Under the pieces are notes generated by a model, which saw nothing but the letters and a program-made list of their open reading frames with translations, had not been told where the DNA came from and did not search any database. From NCBI GenBank assembly GCA_022769005.1, contig JALEKK010000004.1, positions 1 to 64,000 of the forward strand: DNA of 64,000 nucleotides, written 5' to 3'. This stretch comes from Lachnospiraceae bacterium (lineage in GTDB: Bacteria > Bacillota > Clostridia > Lachnospirales > Lachnospiraceae). The translations under genes and the position numbers were made by a program. Below are positions 7,994-16,730 of the stretch, one piece after another; position 1 is the stretch's first letter, and each line of letters starts with the position of its first letter.

Positions 7994-8110
7994 TTTACTA
8001 TACATCAAAGAGACAGGTATAATCTAAGGTTGTACCCCAACCCGTTTTTATATCAATTATTAAATATACTATGCAACCGATAATGGTTCAAGTTTTATAA
8101 TCGGTTTTTT
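7994..8110 (+). ncRNA. Candidate small RNA or attenuator leader between corA and ecfT
   Basis: A promoter-like pair TTTACT (7994-7999), 18 bases, TATAAT (8018-8023) predicts a start near 8030. The predicted RNA begins with GGTTG (8028-8032) pairing with CAACC (8038-8042). It ends in a hairpin AACCGAT (8075-8081)/ATCGGTT (8100-8106) followed by a run of T to 8110. The 5' GGTTG could also pair with CAACC at 8074-8078, which would disrupt the terminator, so two exclusive folds are possible. No + strand gene lies upstream that would need a terminator here. The rest of the corA-ecfT gap (7863-7993, 8111-8174) shows no other clear element. Confidence 0.4.
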
Positions 8111-8174
8111 AATTATTTTACATAGGATTGACACTGAGGTGCATTATTCGGAATAAATATACCTAATATGCATT

Positions 8175-8203
8175 TTGACCGCAGTATTATATTATTATAT
8201 AAT
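8175..8203 (+). promoter_or_regulatory. Sigma-A-type promoter for ecfT
   Basis: TTGACC (8175-8180), a 17-base spacer and a perfect TATAAT (8198-8203) form a near-consensus vegetative promoter 85 bases before ecfT. It shows that ecfT does not depend on transcription from the ecfA genes. Confidence 0.75.
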
Positions 8204-8287
8204 AAAAAACGTTGTTTTTAATAAGATCGAATTATAAACCATAACGTAATTTTTTTAAGTGAAAAGCTTAAATACGGAGAACGATAA

Positions 8288-9097
8288 ATGTTTAAAGATG
8301 TAACCCTGGGACAATACTATCCCGTTGATTCACCTGTACACAGGCTCGATCCGAGAGTAAAGCTGCTTGCGTTGGTAATATACATAGCATCGCTTTTCAT
8401 CGGAGACACATTCGTCATGTTCATACCGGCGACCGCTTTTTTGGTGATGGTCGGAGTTTTGTCAAAGGTTCCGTTCGGGATTATTTTAAAAAGCATAAAG
8501 CCTATTTTGCCTTTAATCATAATAAGTGCCGCTTTTAATATATTTATGACTCCCGGAAACATTCTTTGCGGATGGTGGATATTTAATATTACCGACAAAG
8601 GTATATATGTAGCGGTTTTTATGGCTTGCAGATTGGCATATCTGATTGCGGGGTCGGCTTACCTTACTCTCACGACATCACCGAATTCCATAACGGACGG
8701 TCTGGAAAGCGGTCTTGGTTTTTTAAAAGTCATTAAGGTGCCTGTGCATGAAATTGCTATGATGATGTCAATTGCTTTGAGATTTATACCGATTTTATCG
8801 GATGAAATGCAAAAAATAAGAAAAGCTCAAATGGCGAGAGGCGCGGACTTTGAATCGGGAAATCTGATTAAAAGGGCAAAAGCTCTTATTCCTCTCCTTG
8901 TACCCTTGTTTGTTTCTGCATTTATGAGGGCAAATGAGCTTTCACTTGCAATGGATGCAAGATGTTACAGGGGGTCTGAGGGAAGGACGAAAATGAAACC
9001 GCTGAAGCACAAGCCGTCAGATTATGCGGGATATATTATACTATTTATATATTTGGCGGTTGTTATTTTATTGAGAATATTTTTACCTGTCTGGTAA
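8288..9097 (+). CDS. ecfT: Energy-coupling factor transporter transmembrane protein EcfT
   Basis: This 269-residue integral membrane protein couples the EcfA ATPases to substrate-binding S proteins. It has several hydrophobic segments in the N-terminal half and at the C terminus. The cytoplasmic coupling helices are marked by the two Ala-Arg-x motifs, QMARGADFES (about residues 181-190) and DARCYRGSEGRTK (about 222-234). The start follows a CGGAG site. It normally follows ecfA2 directly; here it is separated by five unrelated genes and has its own promoter. truA follows, as in other Firmicutes, so the ecfT-truA link is preserved. Confidence 0.93.
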   Translation: MFKDVTLGQYYPVDSPVHRLDPRVKLLALVIYIASLFIGDTFVMFIPATAFLVMVGVLSKVPFGIILKSIKPILPLIIISAAFNIFMTPGNILCGWWIFNITDKGIYVAVFMACRLAYLIAGSAYLTLTTSPNSITDGLESGLGFLKVIKVPVHEIAMMMSIALRFIPILSDEMQKIRKAQMARGADFESGNLIKRAKALIPLLVPLFVSAFMRANELSLAMDARCYRGSEGRTKMKPLKHKPSDYAGYIILFIYLAVVILLRIFLPVW

Positions 9098-9175
9098 TGC
9101 TGTTTTTTAATATGGCATTTAATTTGATCAGGGTATTTAAGATAAAATATTATATACGGCTTAAATAATAAATAT

Positions 9176-9204
9176 ACGGAGAGGATGTTTGTTCTCTCCG
9201 TTTT
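9176..9204 (+). terminator. Terminator between ecfT and truA
   Basis: ACGGAGAG (9176-9183) pairs with CTCTCCGT (9194-9201) around a 10-base loop, followed by TTT and then GTATAAT. It may limit read-through from ecfT into truA. Confidence 0.75.
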
Positions 9205-9267
9205 GTATAATATGGTAAAATGTGTTGCATGCTTCATATAAAAAGATAATTAACAAAGGATATGGAA

Positions 9268-10254
9268 ATGGCCGGAAAAAAAGAAAAAGCAAATAAAAAA
9301 TTAAAACGTGTAATGTTAATAGTTTCATATAACGGAAAAAATTATTGCGGTTGGCAGAGACAGCCGGGGAAAGCAACCATAGAAGGAGAGCTTGAGAAAG
9401 CCATAAGTCAGATTGCCGGCAAGGAAATTGAAATAACGGGTGCCAGCAGAACAGATGCGGGAGTTCATGCGTTGGGAAATGTTGCGGTATTTGATACGGA
9501 TATGAATATTCCGGGGGAGAAGTGGGCGTATGCCGTTAATACGGTATTGCCGAGCGATATAAGCGTAGTGGGATCAAGCATTATACCATTAGATTTTCAT
9601 CCAAGACGTTGCGATACTGAAAAAACATATGAATATACTCTTATTAACAGCAGATTTCCCGTTCCTTTATACAGTGATTATGCATGGCATATTCCTTACA
9701 GGCTGGATATAGAAAAAATGAGAAAGGCAGCTTCATACCTGATAGGTCCCCATGATTTTAAAAGTTTTTGCTCCGTAAATACACAGGCAAAGAGTACCGT
9801 TAGGACCGTTTTTTCCATAGATATCATTGAAGAACATTTAAGAGATGATTTTTATCCTTATGATGAATTTGACGAATACGGCTGTGAAACAGATTTTTCG
9901 TGTAGGGATGATCGGGTTTATGCCGATGAAGGTGACGGTAACAGCCCTATGCCCGGTGACGGCGGAAAAATTTGCGAACCGGATGAGGATATATTTGCAA
10001 ACGAAGAATATGATGTTTATGAACTTGCATACAATCATACATTTGAAGGGAAGAAGATAACAATACGAATAAAAGGTGACGGCTTTCTCTATAACATGGT
10101 CAGAATAATTACCGGAACACTTGTAGATGTGGGGAAGGGACGGTTTAAACCCGAAACCGTTTCAAAGATGCTTCAAAAAACAGACAGGACATACAGCGGC
10201 CAGACAGCTCCTCCTCAGGGATTGTCTCTTATTAATATAGATTTTATGATTTAA
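9268..10254 (+). CDS. truA: tRNA pseudouridine synthase A, with acidic insertion
   Basis: TruA converts uridine to pseudouridine at positions 38-40 in the anticodon stem of many tRNAs. The catalytic aspartate lies in GASRTDAGVHALGN (about residues 58-71), and the C-terminal GDGFLYNMVRIITGTL motif is conserved. The ATG at 9268 is chosen because AAAGGA stands seven bases before it; for the ATG at 9262 the spacing would be only one base. At 328 residues it is longer than the usual 245-270. The extra length is an Asp/Glu-rich, low-complexity insertion at about residues 190-255, just before the strand leading to the FLYNMVR motif. Confidence 0.93.
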   Translation: MAGKKEKANKKLKRVMLIVSYNGKNYCGWQRQPGKATIEGELEKAISQIAGKEIEITGASRTDAGVHALGNVAVFDTDMNIPGEKWAYAVNTVLPSDISVVGSSIIPLDFHPRRCDTEKTYEYTLINSRFPVPLYSDYAWHIPYRLDIEKMRKAASYLIGPHDFKSFCSVNTQAKSTVRTVFSIDIIEEHLRDDFYPYDEFDEYGCETDFSCRDDRVYADEGDGNSPMPGDGGKICEPDEDIFANEEYDVYELAYNHTFEGKKITIRIKGDGFLYNMVRIITGTLVDVGKGRFKPETVSKMLQKTDRTYSGQTAPPQGLSLINIDFMI

Positions 10255-10307
10255 CAAGAGTATAATACCAACAGTTATTTTGAAAAATGTTTTGTCAGGT
10301 AGGAAAA

Positions 10308-10778
10308 ATGTCTTTAAAAAAATTAAAAAGTAACTATGGTGAGATTATCAGTTATCTCATCGTAGGCGTACTCACAACAGTTGTGAGTATGGGGGTTTAT
10401 TACGGCCTTGTGCTTACGGTATTGGATCCAAATGATGCAATATTGCTGCAGGCAGCAAATGTAATATCATGGGTAGCGGCCGTTACGTTTGCATATTTTA
10501 CAAACAGAAAGTTTGTGTTTAAGAGCAAAGAGAAAAATATGTTAAAAGAAGCCGCCAAGTTTTACGGTTCAAGAGTTGTAACCTTGCTCATGGATATGGC
10601 TTTGATGTTTATTCTTGTTACACTTATCGGCATGAATGATAAATGGGCGAAGATTATTGTGCAAATAGTGGTTATGGCCGCAAATTATTTTTTAAGTAAA
10701 TTATTTGTTTTCAACGCAAGAAAAAAGAGAAGGAATGCAAAAAATACAGAGGATAATGTTCTTAATGATACAGAATAA
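10308..10778 (+). CDS. GtrA family membrane protein
   Basis: This 156-residue protein has four predicted transmembrane helices and the GtrA pattern: an N-terminal YLIVGVLTTVVS helix, the central AYFTNRKFVFKSK loop, and a final helix ending in NYFLSKLFVFNARKK. GtrA-like proteins are thought to help move polyprenyl-linked sugars across the membrane for glucosylation of surface polymers. The ATG at 10308 follows TAGGAAAA and is preferred over 10287. A DPM-like glycosyltransferase that could be a partner lies far away at 62067. The neighbours truA and the 10902 gene give no functional hint. Confidence 0.85.
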   Translation: MSLKKLKSNYGEIISYLIVGVLTTVVSMGVYYGLVLTVLDPNDAILLQAANVISWVAAVTFAYFTNRKFVFKSKEKNMLKEAAKFYGSRVVTLLMDMALMFILVTLIGMNDKWAKIIVQIVVMAANYFLSKLFVFNARKKRRNAKNTEDNVLNDTE

Positions 10779-10901
10779 TCCGAAATTTTAACCTGAAGCC
10801 GGGGAGGCTGATTTTTATATACATATCCCCTGAGGTGGGTTATACTGGATTCGGTATTTGTGTGACAATACACTGTATAAAAACGACGAAGGAGTAATGT
10901 A

Positions 10902-11651
10902 ATGGCTAAAATTAAAGATACTACGGATAAGTTGGTTTACGGACATGAGGGATGGCTTGAAGATTATTTATTTCATTATCATGCGGGAGATACCATTCTT
11001 ACAAAGTTCAACTGGGGACATGACATGAAAAGGGACGGACTTCCAAGACTTTTTGAATTGGATATTAAGGCCTTCGGTCCAAAGGGTGATGTATATCCCG
11101 TAGAAACAGAAGAAACGGGTGAAGAATATGTTCAGCTTTCCACGGATACCGACAGGGAAGGAATGTATATTTTTTCAGGAGTATATGATAACTGCTATGC
11201 CGAATATCCGGACAATGTATGGAAGAAGGGTACAAGAGAAGCTCATCCTGATGCAATAAGCGTGGGAAGATATGTACAGAGTTACAGCAACTGCATTTCC
11301 GTGGGACACAGCGGCGACACAAATGTTTTTGATGCACCTCTTCCTACTTCGCTTCTTCCGGTTAACCCTAAATATGTGGTAGGCAATGAACTTACATTTG
11401 TTCTTAAAACCGAAGGAAAGCCACAGAGTACGGATGACGTAATTATCATTTATGACGGAAAAGAAGGTCAGGAGATTAAAAAAGCCGTTATAGGAGAAGA
11501 CGGAATTTTGAAATTCACACCTGAAAAAGCAGGAGTTTATGATATTATCGCCAGATATACCGTTCCGGCAAATGAATCAGATCCGTATGATGATACAAGA
11601 TATACGGCCACTCACTGTTTCAGGGTAAAAGAACATGATGCGGAGCATTGA
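10902..11651 (+). CDS. DUF4198-like (NikM/NikK-like) domain protein, no signal peptide
   Basis: This 249-residue protein resembles the DUF4198/COG5266 group, in which related secreted proteins accompany nickel/cobalt uptake systems. Visible features are a histidine-rich N-terminal part (GHEGWLEDYLFHYHAGD, about residues 15-31, and NWGHDMK) and a C-terminal immunoglobulin-like beta domain from about residue 150, ending with YDIIARYTVPAN and a CFRVKEHDAEH tail rich in His and acidic residues. No signal peptide or membrane segment is present, so it is probably cytoplasmic. A good AAGGAG precedes the ATG. The family call is from memory and moderate. A metal-binding role is inference. Confidence 0.55.
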   Translation: MAKIKDTTDKLVYGHEGWLEDYLFHYHAGDTILTKFNWGHDMKRDGLPRLFELDIKAFGPKGDVYPVETEETGEEYVQLSTDTDREGMYIFSGVYDNCYAEYPDNVWKKGTREAHPDAISVGRYVQSYSNCISVGHSGDTNVFDAPLPTSLLPVNPKYVVGNELTFVLKTEGKPQSTDDVIIIYDGKEGQEIKKAVIGEDGILKFTPEKAGVYDIIARYTVPANESDPYDDTRYTATHCFRVKEHDAEH

Positions 11652-11764
11652 TAAGCATCCTGGGATCGATAAATTAACATACAACCGATGAAAGTTCGAT
11701 ATGCATCTATATGCGAAGTATCGGCAGCGGTTCAAACTTATTATAAAATTAATATTCAAAACGC

Positions 11765-11800
11765 TAACAGAGCCACCGGTATATGCCGGTGGCTCTGTTA
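11765..11800. terminator. Strong 15-bp hairpin after the DUF4198-like gene
   Basis: A perfect 15-bp stem (11765-11779 with 11786-11800) starts TAACAGAGCC and encloses a TATATG loop. It is followed on the + strand by ACACATTTACACTTTTTATT, so the U tract is offset. It probably ends the transcript of the 10902 gene, 110 bases after its stop. Confidence 0.7.
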
Positions 11801-12061
11801 ACACATTTACACTTTTTATTAATTTGCTAAATCATAATTAAACTTGGTTACATGCGAAACATATTAATATAGACAAGACAAGGTTTGTTTGCATTTATTC
11901 AGACATTAATTAATTGAGACTGTTACTAAATGTCGTTTCAAGTTATTTATAATTTATGTTTGTATTATATGTTTCTTATATGGTATTAAAAAGTGCCAAA
12001 AGAAAATTTTTTATTAGAACCAGCATATATTTTTTGCCGAACAGCGGTTTTAAAAGATTAT
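11801..12061. other. AT-rich intergenic region before the polysaccharide operon
   Basis: This 260-base stretch is strongly AT-rich and holds no open reading frame with a ribosome-binding site, no tRNA and no known riboswitch pattern. Several AT-rich -10-like words are present without good -35 partners. Confidence 0.5.
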
Positions 12062-12090
12062 TTGTAATTAACAAATATTAGATATATAAT
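12062..12090 (+). promoter_or_regulatory. Candidate promoter of the first polysaccharide operon
   Basis: TTGTAA (12062-12067), a 17-base spacer and a perfect TATAAT (12085-12090) precede the first glycosyltransferase start by about 60 bases. Confidence 0.6.
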
Positions 12091-12152
12091 GTATAATTTA
12101 GATATTAGAATTTAATATTCAATTATTACGGATGATTAATGAGGATTTATAT

Positions 12153-13232
12153 ATGAAGATTGCCATAGATGCCAGAACGCTCGGTTCAAAACCAAGCGGT
12201 ATAGGAATGTATCTTTTCGATTTTCTGAAAGAACTTGTAAAATATAAAGAATTTGATATCTGTCTTATAACCGATGTCACAAAAAGTGAATACATAAAGA
12301 GCTGTTCCAAGATGGGGATGAAAATAATTGCCTACGGCAAGCCCGTAAAAACATACGAAGTATTTTCATACTTTGGATTTATTCAAAAACAGCTGAATAT
12401 AATAAAGCCGGACGTATTTTGGGAAGTTAACAATCTGATTCCGAGAAAGTTAAAGGGTAAATTCAAGACCGTTGTTACCATACATGATATGTTTCCGATT
12501 ACACATGCAGGCGATGTGGGAAGAGTATACGGCATGTACTTTAAACATTTTATGAAAAGCACCGTTTCTCACGCCGACTGCATCCTTTATAATTCAATGG
12601 AAACAAAAAAGCAGACCGTGAGATTTTACCCTGAAGCAAAAACAAAAAAGAGCATGGTAACACATATAATCGTCGACCGAATAAAGAATGTTCCTGAGAT
12701 TAGGGATGACGGATATTTTCTGTATGTGGGGAATATGGAAAAGAGAAAGGGCGTAGATATACTTCTTGCAGCATATGCCCTCTATAAAAAGCGCGGGGGA
12801 GAAAAAAATCTTCTTCTTGCGGGAAAGCTGAACGATAAATATATCAGAAATCAGGTATACAGGGCAATGCAGCTCAGCAGAGATATTGAATACATGAACT
12901 ATGTATCACAAAAGAAGAAGAATGAACTCTATGCCCATTGTTCTTGTTTTATATTTCCGTCAAAAGCCGAAGGTTTCGGAATGCCCGTAGTTGAGGTTAT
13001 GCAGTTTAATAAACCGGTGATAGTGGGAGATTTATCCATATATGACGAAATAGTCGGAGATTGTGTCAACAGATTTAATATTTCCGGCGAATATACGGTA
13101 GAGGCGCTGTCGGACGCCATGGAAAATTATAATGCAAATGTGGATGTCGCATCATACAACAGAGTGCTGGATAGTTATGCGCCGGAAGTTTTGGGGGAGA
13201 AACTCAAAAAATTCTTTTTGAGTTTACGATAA
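12153..13232 (+). CDS. Glycosyltransferase family 4 (GT-B fold)
   Basis: This 359-residue protein should transfer a sugar from a nucleotide donor to a lipid-linked glycan in the cytoplasm. The N terminus KIAIDARTLGSKPSGIGMY is the glycine-rich acceptor-side loop typical of GT4 mannosyl/rhamnosyltransferases. The donor-binding E-x7-E motif is in EGFGMPVVEVM (about residues 275-285). The ATG at 12153 follows GAGGATTTATAT and is preferred over 12132. It opens an operon with another glycosyltransferase, an ABC exporter and a sugar dehydrogenase. Donor and acceptor cannot be predicted. Confidence 0.88.
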   Translation: MKIAIDARTLGSKPSGIGMYLFDFLKELVKYKEFDICLITDVTKSEYIKSCSKMGMKIIAYGKPVKTYEVFSYFGFIQKQLNIIKPDVFWEVNNLIPRKLKGKFKTVVTIHDMFPITHAGDVGRVYGMYFKHFMKSTVSHADCILYNSMETKKQTVRFYPEAKTKKSMVTHIIVDRIKNVPEIRDDGYFLYVGNMEKRKGVDILLAAYALYKKRGGEKNLLLAGKLNDKYIRNQVYRAMQLSRDIEYMNYVSQKKKNELYAHCSCFIFPSKAEGFGMPVVEVMQFNKPVIVGDLSIYDEIVGDCVNRFNISGEYTVEALSDAMENYNANVDVASYNRVLDSYAPEVLGEKLKKFFLSLR

Positions 13233-13266
13233 ATTTAAGGCTATGTGATTAGATTAGGAGAGCGGA

Positions 13267-14565
13267 ATGGATTTAGGCAATACTATTCTTGATATAGGAC
13301 ATAAGGTAAGACCGGTAGCAGGCAAATTTGTGCCGCAATTTATAATAGATAAAATATATGAGATGTTGACTAACAATACCGGTAAAATGGCCGTGCATAA
13401 GTTTAAGACCGAGCCGAAGAAAAAGTTTAATCCGGTCAGATTCAAAAAAGGTATCAATCTGGTCGGAGACATTGAGTCTGCCACGGGGATAGGTCAGAGC
13501 ATGAGACTTTTGGGCGGAGTTATGGAAGATCAAAACATTCCCTTTGCAACACATCAATTCTCTTTGTGCGAAGACGGATTTTCTCAGGAGAATCCGTTTA
13601 AAGATAAAAATACAGACGGATACCCTTACGGAATTAATTTATTTCACATTAACACCGCCGATTTCCCGAACGCGTATTTAAAGCTCGGTCCCAAGCCGTG
13701 GAGCGGGCATTATAACATTGCTCATTGGGTGTGGGAATTAGAGGAGCTGCCTGAAAAGTGGATACCTTATATGTGTATGGCGGATGAGTTTTGGACTCCT
13801 TCCGAATTTGCTTCAAATGTATTCAGAAAGTATACAAATAAAAAAGTAGTTACCGTACCTCACAGCGTAACTGCTCCGTATGATGAGAAGTATGACAGGA
13901 AATATTTCGGCCTTCCGGAGGACAGATTTTTGTTCCTTACAATGTATGCCTCCGATTCTCTTGTTGAAAGAAAAAATCCACAGGCGGTTGTCAGAGCGTT
14001 CAAAAAGGCGTTTAAGAAAAATGATCCTTCGGTCGGACTTGTAATTAAAGTTGTTCCTTCAAAGCACAGAACGGGAGACATAGACGAACTGAAAAGAATG
14101 ACCGCAGGTTATGATAATGTTTATTTCTTAACCGATGAGTACGAAAAAATTGAAGTTAACAGCATGATAAGAGATGTTGATGTATATGTTTCCCTGCATC
14201 GTTCCGAGGGATTCGGACTTACGCTTGCGGAAAGCATGATGCTCGGAACACCTACGATTGCCACCGATTGGTCCGGCAACGTGGAATTTCAGAACAGAGA
14301 AACGGCATGTATGGTTAATTATAAACTTGTAAATGTCGGAAAGAACATACCTCTTTTCCCGGAGGGATCAAAATGGGCGGAAGCAAGTTTTGAACATGCA
14401 GCGGGTTACATGAGAAAGCTTTATACGGACAGGGAGTTCTATAACAAAATCAGAGATAATGCGCTTAAAAGTATCAACAATCAACTTTCAAAGGAAAGCG
14501 TCGGAAAAATAATAAAAAAGAGAATCAATGCCATATATAATAAAGCATTGAAAAACAGTAAATAA
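13267..14565 (+). CDS. Glycosyltransferase (GT-B fold, family 4/1-like)
   Basis: This 432-residue protein has an N-terminal extension of about 60 residues, then the GT-B domain beginning GINLVGDIESATGIGQSMR (about residues 63-81). The nucleotide-sugar site has the E-x7-E motif in SEGFGLTLAESMMLGTPTIA. Such proteins, found beside Wzm/Wzt pairs, usually extend the glycan to be exported. The start follows TTAGGAGAGCGGA. It lies 34 bases after the first glycosyltransferase and 26 bases before the transporter permease. The specificity is unknown. Confidence 0.87.
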   Translation: MDLGNTILDIGHKVRPVAGKFVPQFIIDKIYEMLTNNTGKMAVHKFKTEPKKKFNPVRFKKGINLVGDIESATGIGQSMRLLGGVMEDQNIPFATHQFSLCEDGFSQENPFKDKNTDGYPYGINLFHINTADFPNAYLKLGPKPWSGHYNIAHWVWELEELPEKWIPYMCMADEFWTPSEFASNVFRKYTNKKVVTVPHSVTAPYDEKYDRKYFGLPEDRFLFLTMYASDSLVERKNPQAVVRAFKKAFKKNDPSVGLVIKVVPSKHRTGDIDELKRMTAGYDNVYFLTDEYEKIEVNSMIRDVDVYVSLHRSEGFGLTLAESMMLGTPTIATDWSGNVEFQNRETACMVNYKLVNVGKNIPLFPEGSKWAEASFEHAAGYMRKLYTDREFYNKIRDNALKSINNQLSKESVGKIIKKRINAIYNKALKNSK

Positions 14566-14591
14566 ACTACAATACAATCGGAGAAATTAAA

Positions 14592-15368
14592 GTGAATCCT
14601 ATCAGAGAAGTTTATAATTACAGAGAAATGATAAAAAGCCTGGTGAGAAAAAACTTAAGGGGCAGATACAAAGGTTCTGTTCTCGGCTTTTTATGGACAT
14701 TTATCAACCCGCTTCTTCAGCTCGTTGTATATACACTGGTATTCTCTGTAATTATGAGAAGTGAACATGAGCAATATTACCTTTTTCTCTTTGTTGCTCT
14801 CATACCGTGGATATTCTTTTCCACCAGCCTGACGGACGGCTCAAGATGTGTTTTGGATGAGAAGGACATGATAAAGAAAATTTATTTCCCGAGGGCTGTC
14901 CTGCCTATATCCACCGTTACAAGCGCATTTATCAATATGTTGCTGTCGTTTATAGTTGTAATTGCAGTTACGTTATTTTCGGGGCGCGGAATCGACCCGG
15001 TTGCACTGCTGGGACTGCCGATCGTAATGGCGGTGCAATATATTCTTTGTCTCGGATTCGCAATGATAGTGTCGGGAGTAACCGTATATTTAAGGGATAT
15101 GCAGTACATTCTCGGAATAATTACAATGGCATGGCAGTATGTTACTCCAGTAATGTATGACGTCAGCCTTGTACCTGACAGACTCAGGTTTATATTCTAC
15201 GCTAATCCGATGACACCTATAATAGAAATATACAGAGACATACTTTATTATAAGCAATTTCCGGACATGACTAACCTGATATATGCTTTAATTGTCGGAA
15301 TTGCCAGTCTGATAATAGGCTGGGCTGTATTTAATAAATTACAAAAAGGCTTTGCGGAAACGTTCTAA
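14592..15368 (+). CDS. wzm: Polysaccharide ABC transporter, permease (Wzm/TagG-type)
   Basis: This 258-residue ABC-2 type permease has about six transmembrane segments and an N-terminal cytoplasmic stretch YREMIKSLVRKNLRGRYKGS, the conserved interfacial region of polysaccharide exporters. It is expected to flip an undecaprenyl-linked polymer to the outside together with the ATPase at 15396. The start is a GTG preceded by GGAG at eight bases. The wzm-wzt order and close spacing (27 bases) are standard. Teichoic-acid TagG is the other possibility; the Wzt C-terminal domain next door favours a modified polysaccharide. Confidence 0.9.
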   Translation: MNPIREVYNYREMIKSLVRKNLRGRYKGSVLGFLWTFINPLLQLVVYTLVFSVIMRSEHEQYYLFLFVALIPWIFFSTSLTDGSRCVLDEKDMIKKIYFPRAVLPISTVTSAFINMLLSFIVVIAVTLFSGRGIDPVALLGLPIVMAVQYILCLGFAMIVSGVTVYLRDMQYILGIITMAWQYVTPVMYDVSLVPDRLRFIFYANPMTPIIEIYRDILYYKQFPDMTNLIYALIVGIASLIIGWAVFNKLQKGFAETF

Positions 15369-15395
15369 AGCGTACCGGATTGTTGGGAGAATATT

Positions 15396-16667
15396 ATGGA
15401 ATCAAGTGAAAATGCTATCGAAGTTAGAAATGTGTCGAAGCATTTTAAAGTTTATTTCGATAAAGGAAATGAATTAAAAGAGCGAATGCTCTTTTGGAAA
15501 CGTAATAAGTTTGAATTAAGAAAAGTTTTGGATAATATTTCGTTTTCAATAAAAAAAGGTGAAGCGGTAGGGCTTGTAGGCAAGAACGGATGCGGAAAAT
15601 CAACAACTCTTAAGTTGCTGACAAAAATAATATATCCGTCTTCGGGAAGCATAGAACTAAAAGGAAGAGTATCAAGCCTTATAGAGCTCGGAGCGGGCTT
15701 CCATCCGGATATGAGCGGAAGAGAGAATATATACATCAATGCGTCTATTTTCGGTCTCACCAAAAAAGAGATAGATGAAAGAATTGAAGATATCATAGAT
15801 TTCTCGGAGCTTAGAGAATATATAGATAATCCGGTCAGAACATATTCATCGGGTATGTATATGCGACTTGCATTTTCGGTTGCCATTAACGTAAATGCAG
15901 ATGTGCTCCTTATTGATGAGATTCTCGCTGTAGGAGATGCCAACTTCCAGGCAAAGTGCTTTAATAAATTAAGAGAAATAAAAAAAAGCGGAGTGACAAT
16001 AGTTATAGTATCTCATTCGCTTGGACAGATAGAGCTGTTTTGTGACAAGTCTATTTGGATAAAAGAAGGTCATGTTGAAATGATCGGGGAACCCAAGGAT
16101 GTACATCTTAAATATCTTGATTATATGAATGAATTACAGCAGGCCAAATTAGACGAAGAAAATGTCAACTGGATTATCGAGCAAAATAAGACCGGAGATG
16201 ATGAATTTGACAAATATAAATTTCCTCCGAGCATGAAAGGCGAGCACAGCGGAGATGCAAGAGCGGTATTTGTGCAAAAAGCTCTTTTGGATTCCGACGG
16301 TAACGAAAAATATACTTTTGAAACCGGCGAAAGCTTTAAAATGGAGCTCAGCTATAAATTAAGACAAAAGATAGAGGATGCGGTATTCGGTTTCGGAATA
16401 TTCAGAGGAGACGGATTATGGGTTCACGGAACCAATACCAGAATAGACAGATTTTCTAACTTTGATATCGATAAAGACGGCGGATATAATGTTACATTTA
16501 ATAATGTCAATTTAATACCGGGTAAATATTGGATAGACATTACCATTGAATACGGGGACGGAATACCTGTTGATTATTACAGGCATGCAATAGAATTTAA
16601 TGTGGTTTCCCACCTTACGGATGTCGGTGTTGTCAGATTCGATCATGAGTGGGAATTGGATATATAA
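15396..16667 (+). CDS. wzt: Polysaccharide ABC transporter, ATPase with C-terminal carbohydrate-recognition domain (Wzt)
   Basis: This 423-residue protein has an ATPase domain (residues 1 to about 245) with Walker A GLVGKNGCGKSTTLKLL (about 58-74), signature TYSSGMYMRLAFS and Walker B VLLIDEILAVGD. A beta-rich C-terminal domain follows, from about residue 270 (GDARAVFVQKALLDS, then FGFGIFRGDGLWVHGTNT), as in Wzt proteins that read the terminal sugar modification of the polymer before export. It pairs with the permease just upstream. The C-terminal domain implies that the substrate has a specific end group. Confidence 0.92.
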   Translation: MESSENAIEVRNVSKHFKVYFDKGNELKERMLFWKRNKFELRKVLDNISFSIKKGEAVGLVGKNGCGKSTTLKLLTKIIYPSSGSIELKGRVSSLIELGAGFHPDMSGRENIYINASIFGLTKKEIDERIEDIIDFSELREYIDNPVRTYSSGMYMRLAFSVAINVNADVLLIDEILAVGDANFQAKCFNKLREIKKSGVTIVIVSHSLGQIELFCDKSIWIKEGHVEMIGEPKDVHLKYLDYMNELQQAKLDEENVNWIIEQNKTGDDEFDKYKFPPSMKGEHSGDARAVFVQKALLDSDGNEKYTFETGESFKMELSYKLRQKIEDAVFGFGIFRGDGLWVHGTNTRIDRFSNFDIDKDGGYNVTFNNVNLIPGKYWIDITIEYGDGIPVDYYRHAIEFNVVSHLTDVGVVRFDHEWELDI

Positions 16668-16730
16668 TTTTTGCTGTATGGCATTTTTATTAATACGTAC
16701 TATAATTTATTGACTTATGGAGAAAAGGGT

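Noticed and set aside
7863-8287. M-box magnesium riboswitch upstream of corA
   Set aside because: Hairpins are present in the gap, but the long conserved M-box core could not be recognised on the - strand, and the folds fit a + strand transcript better.
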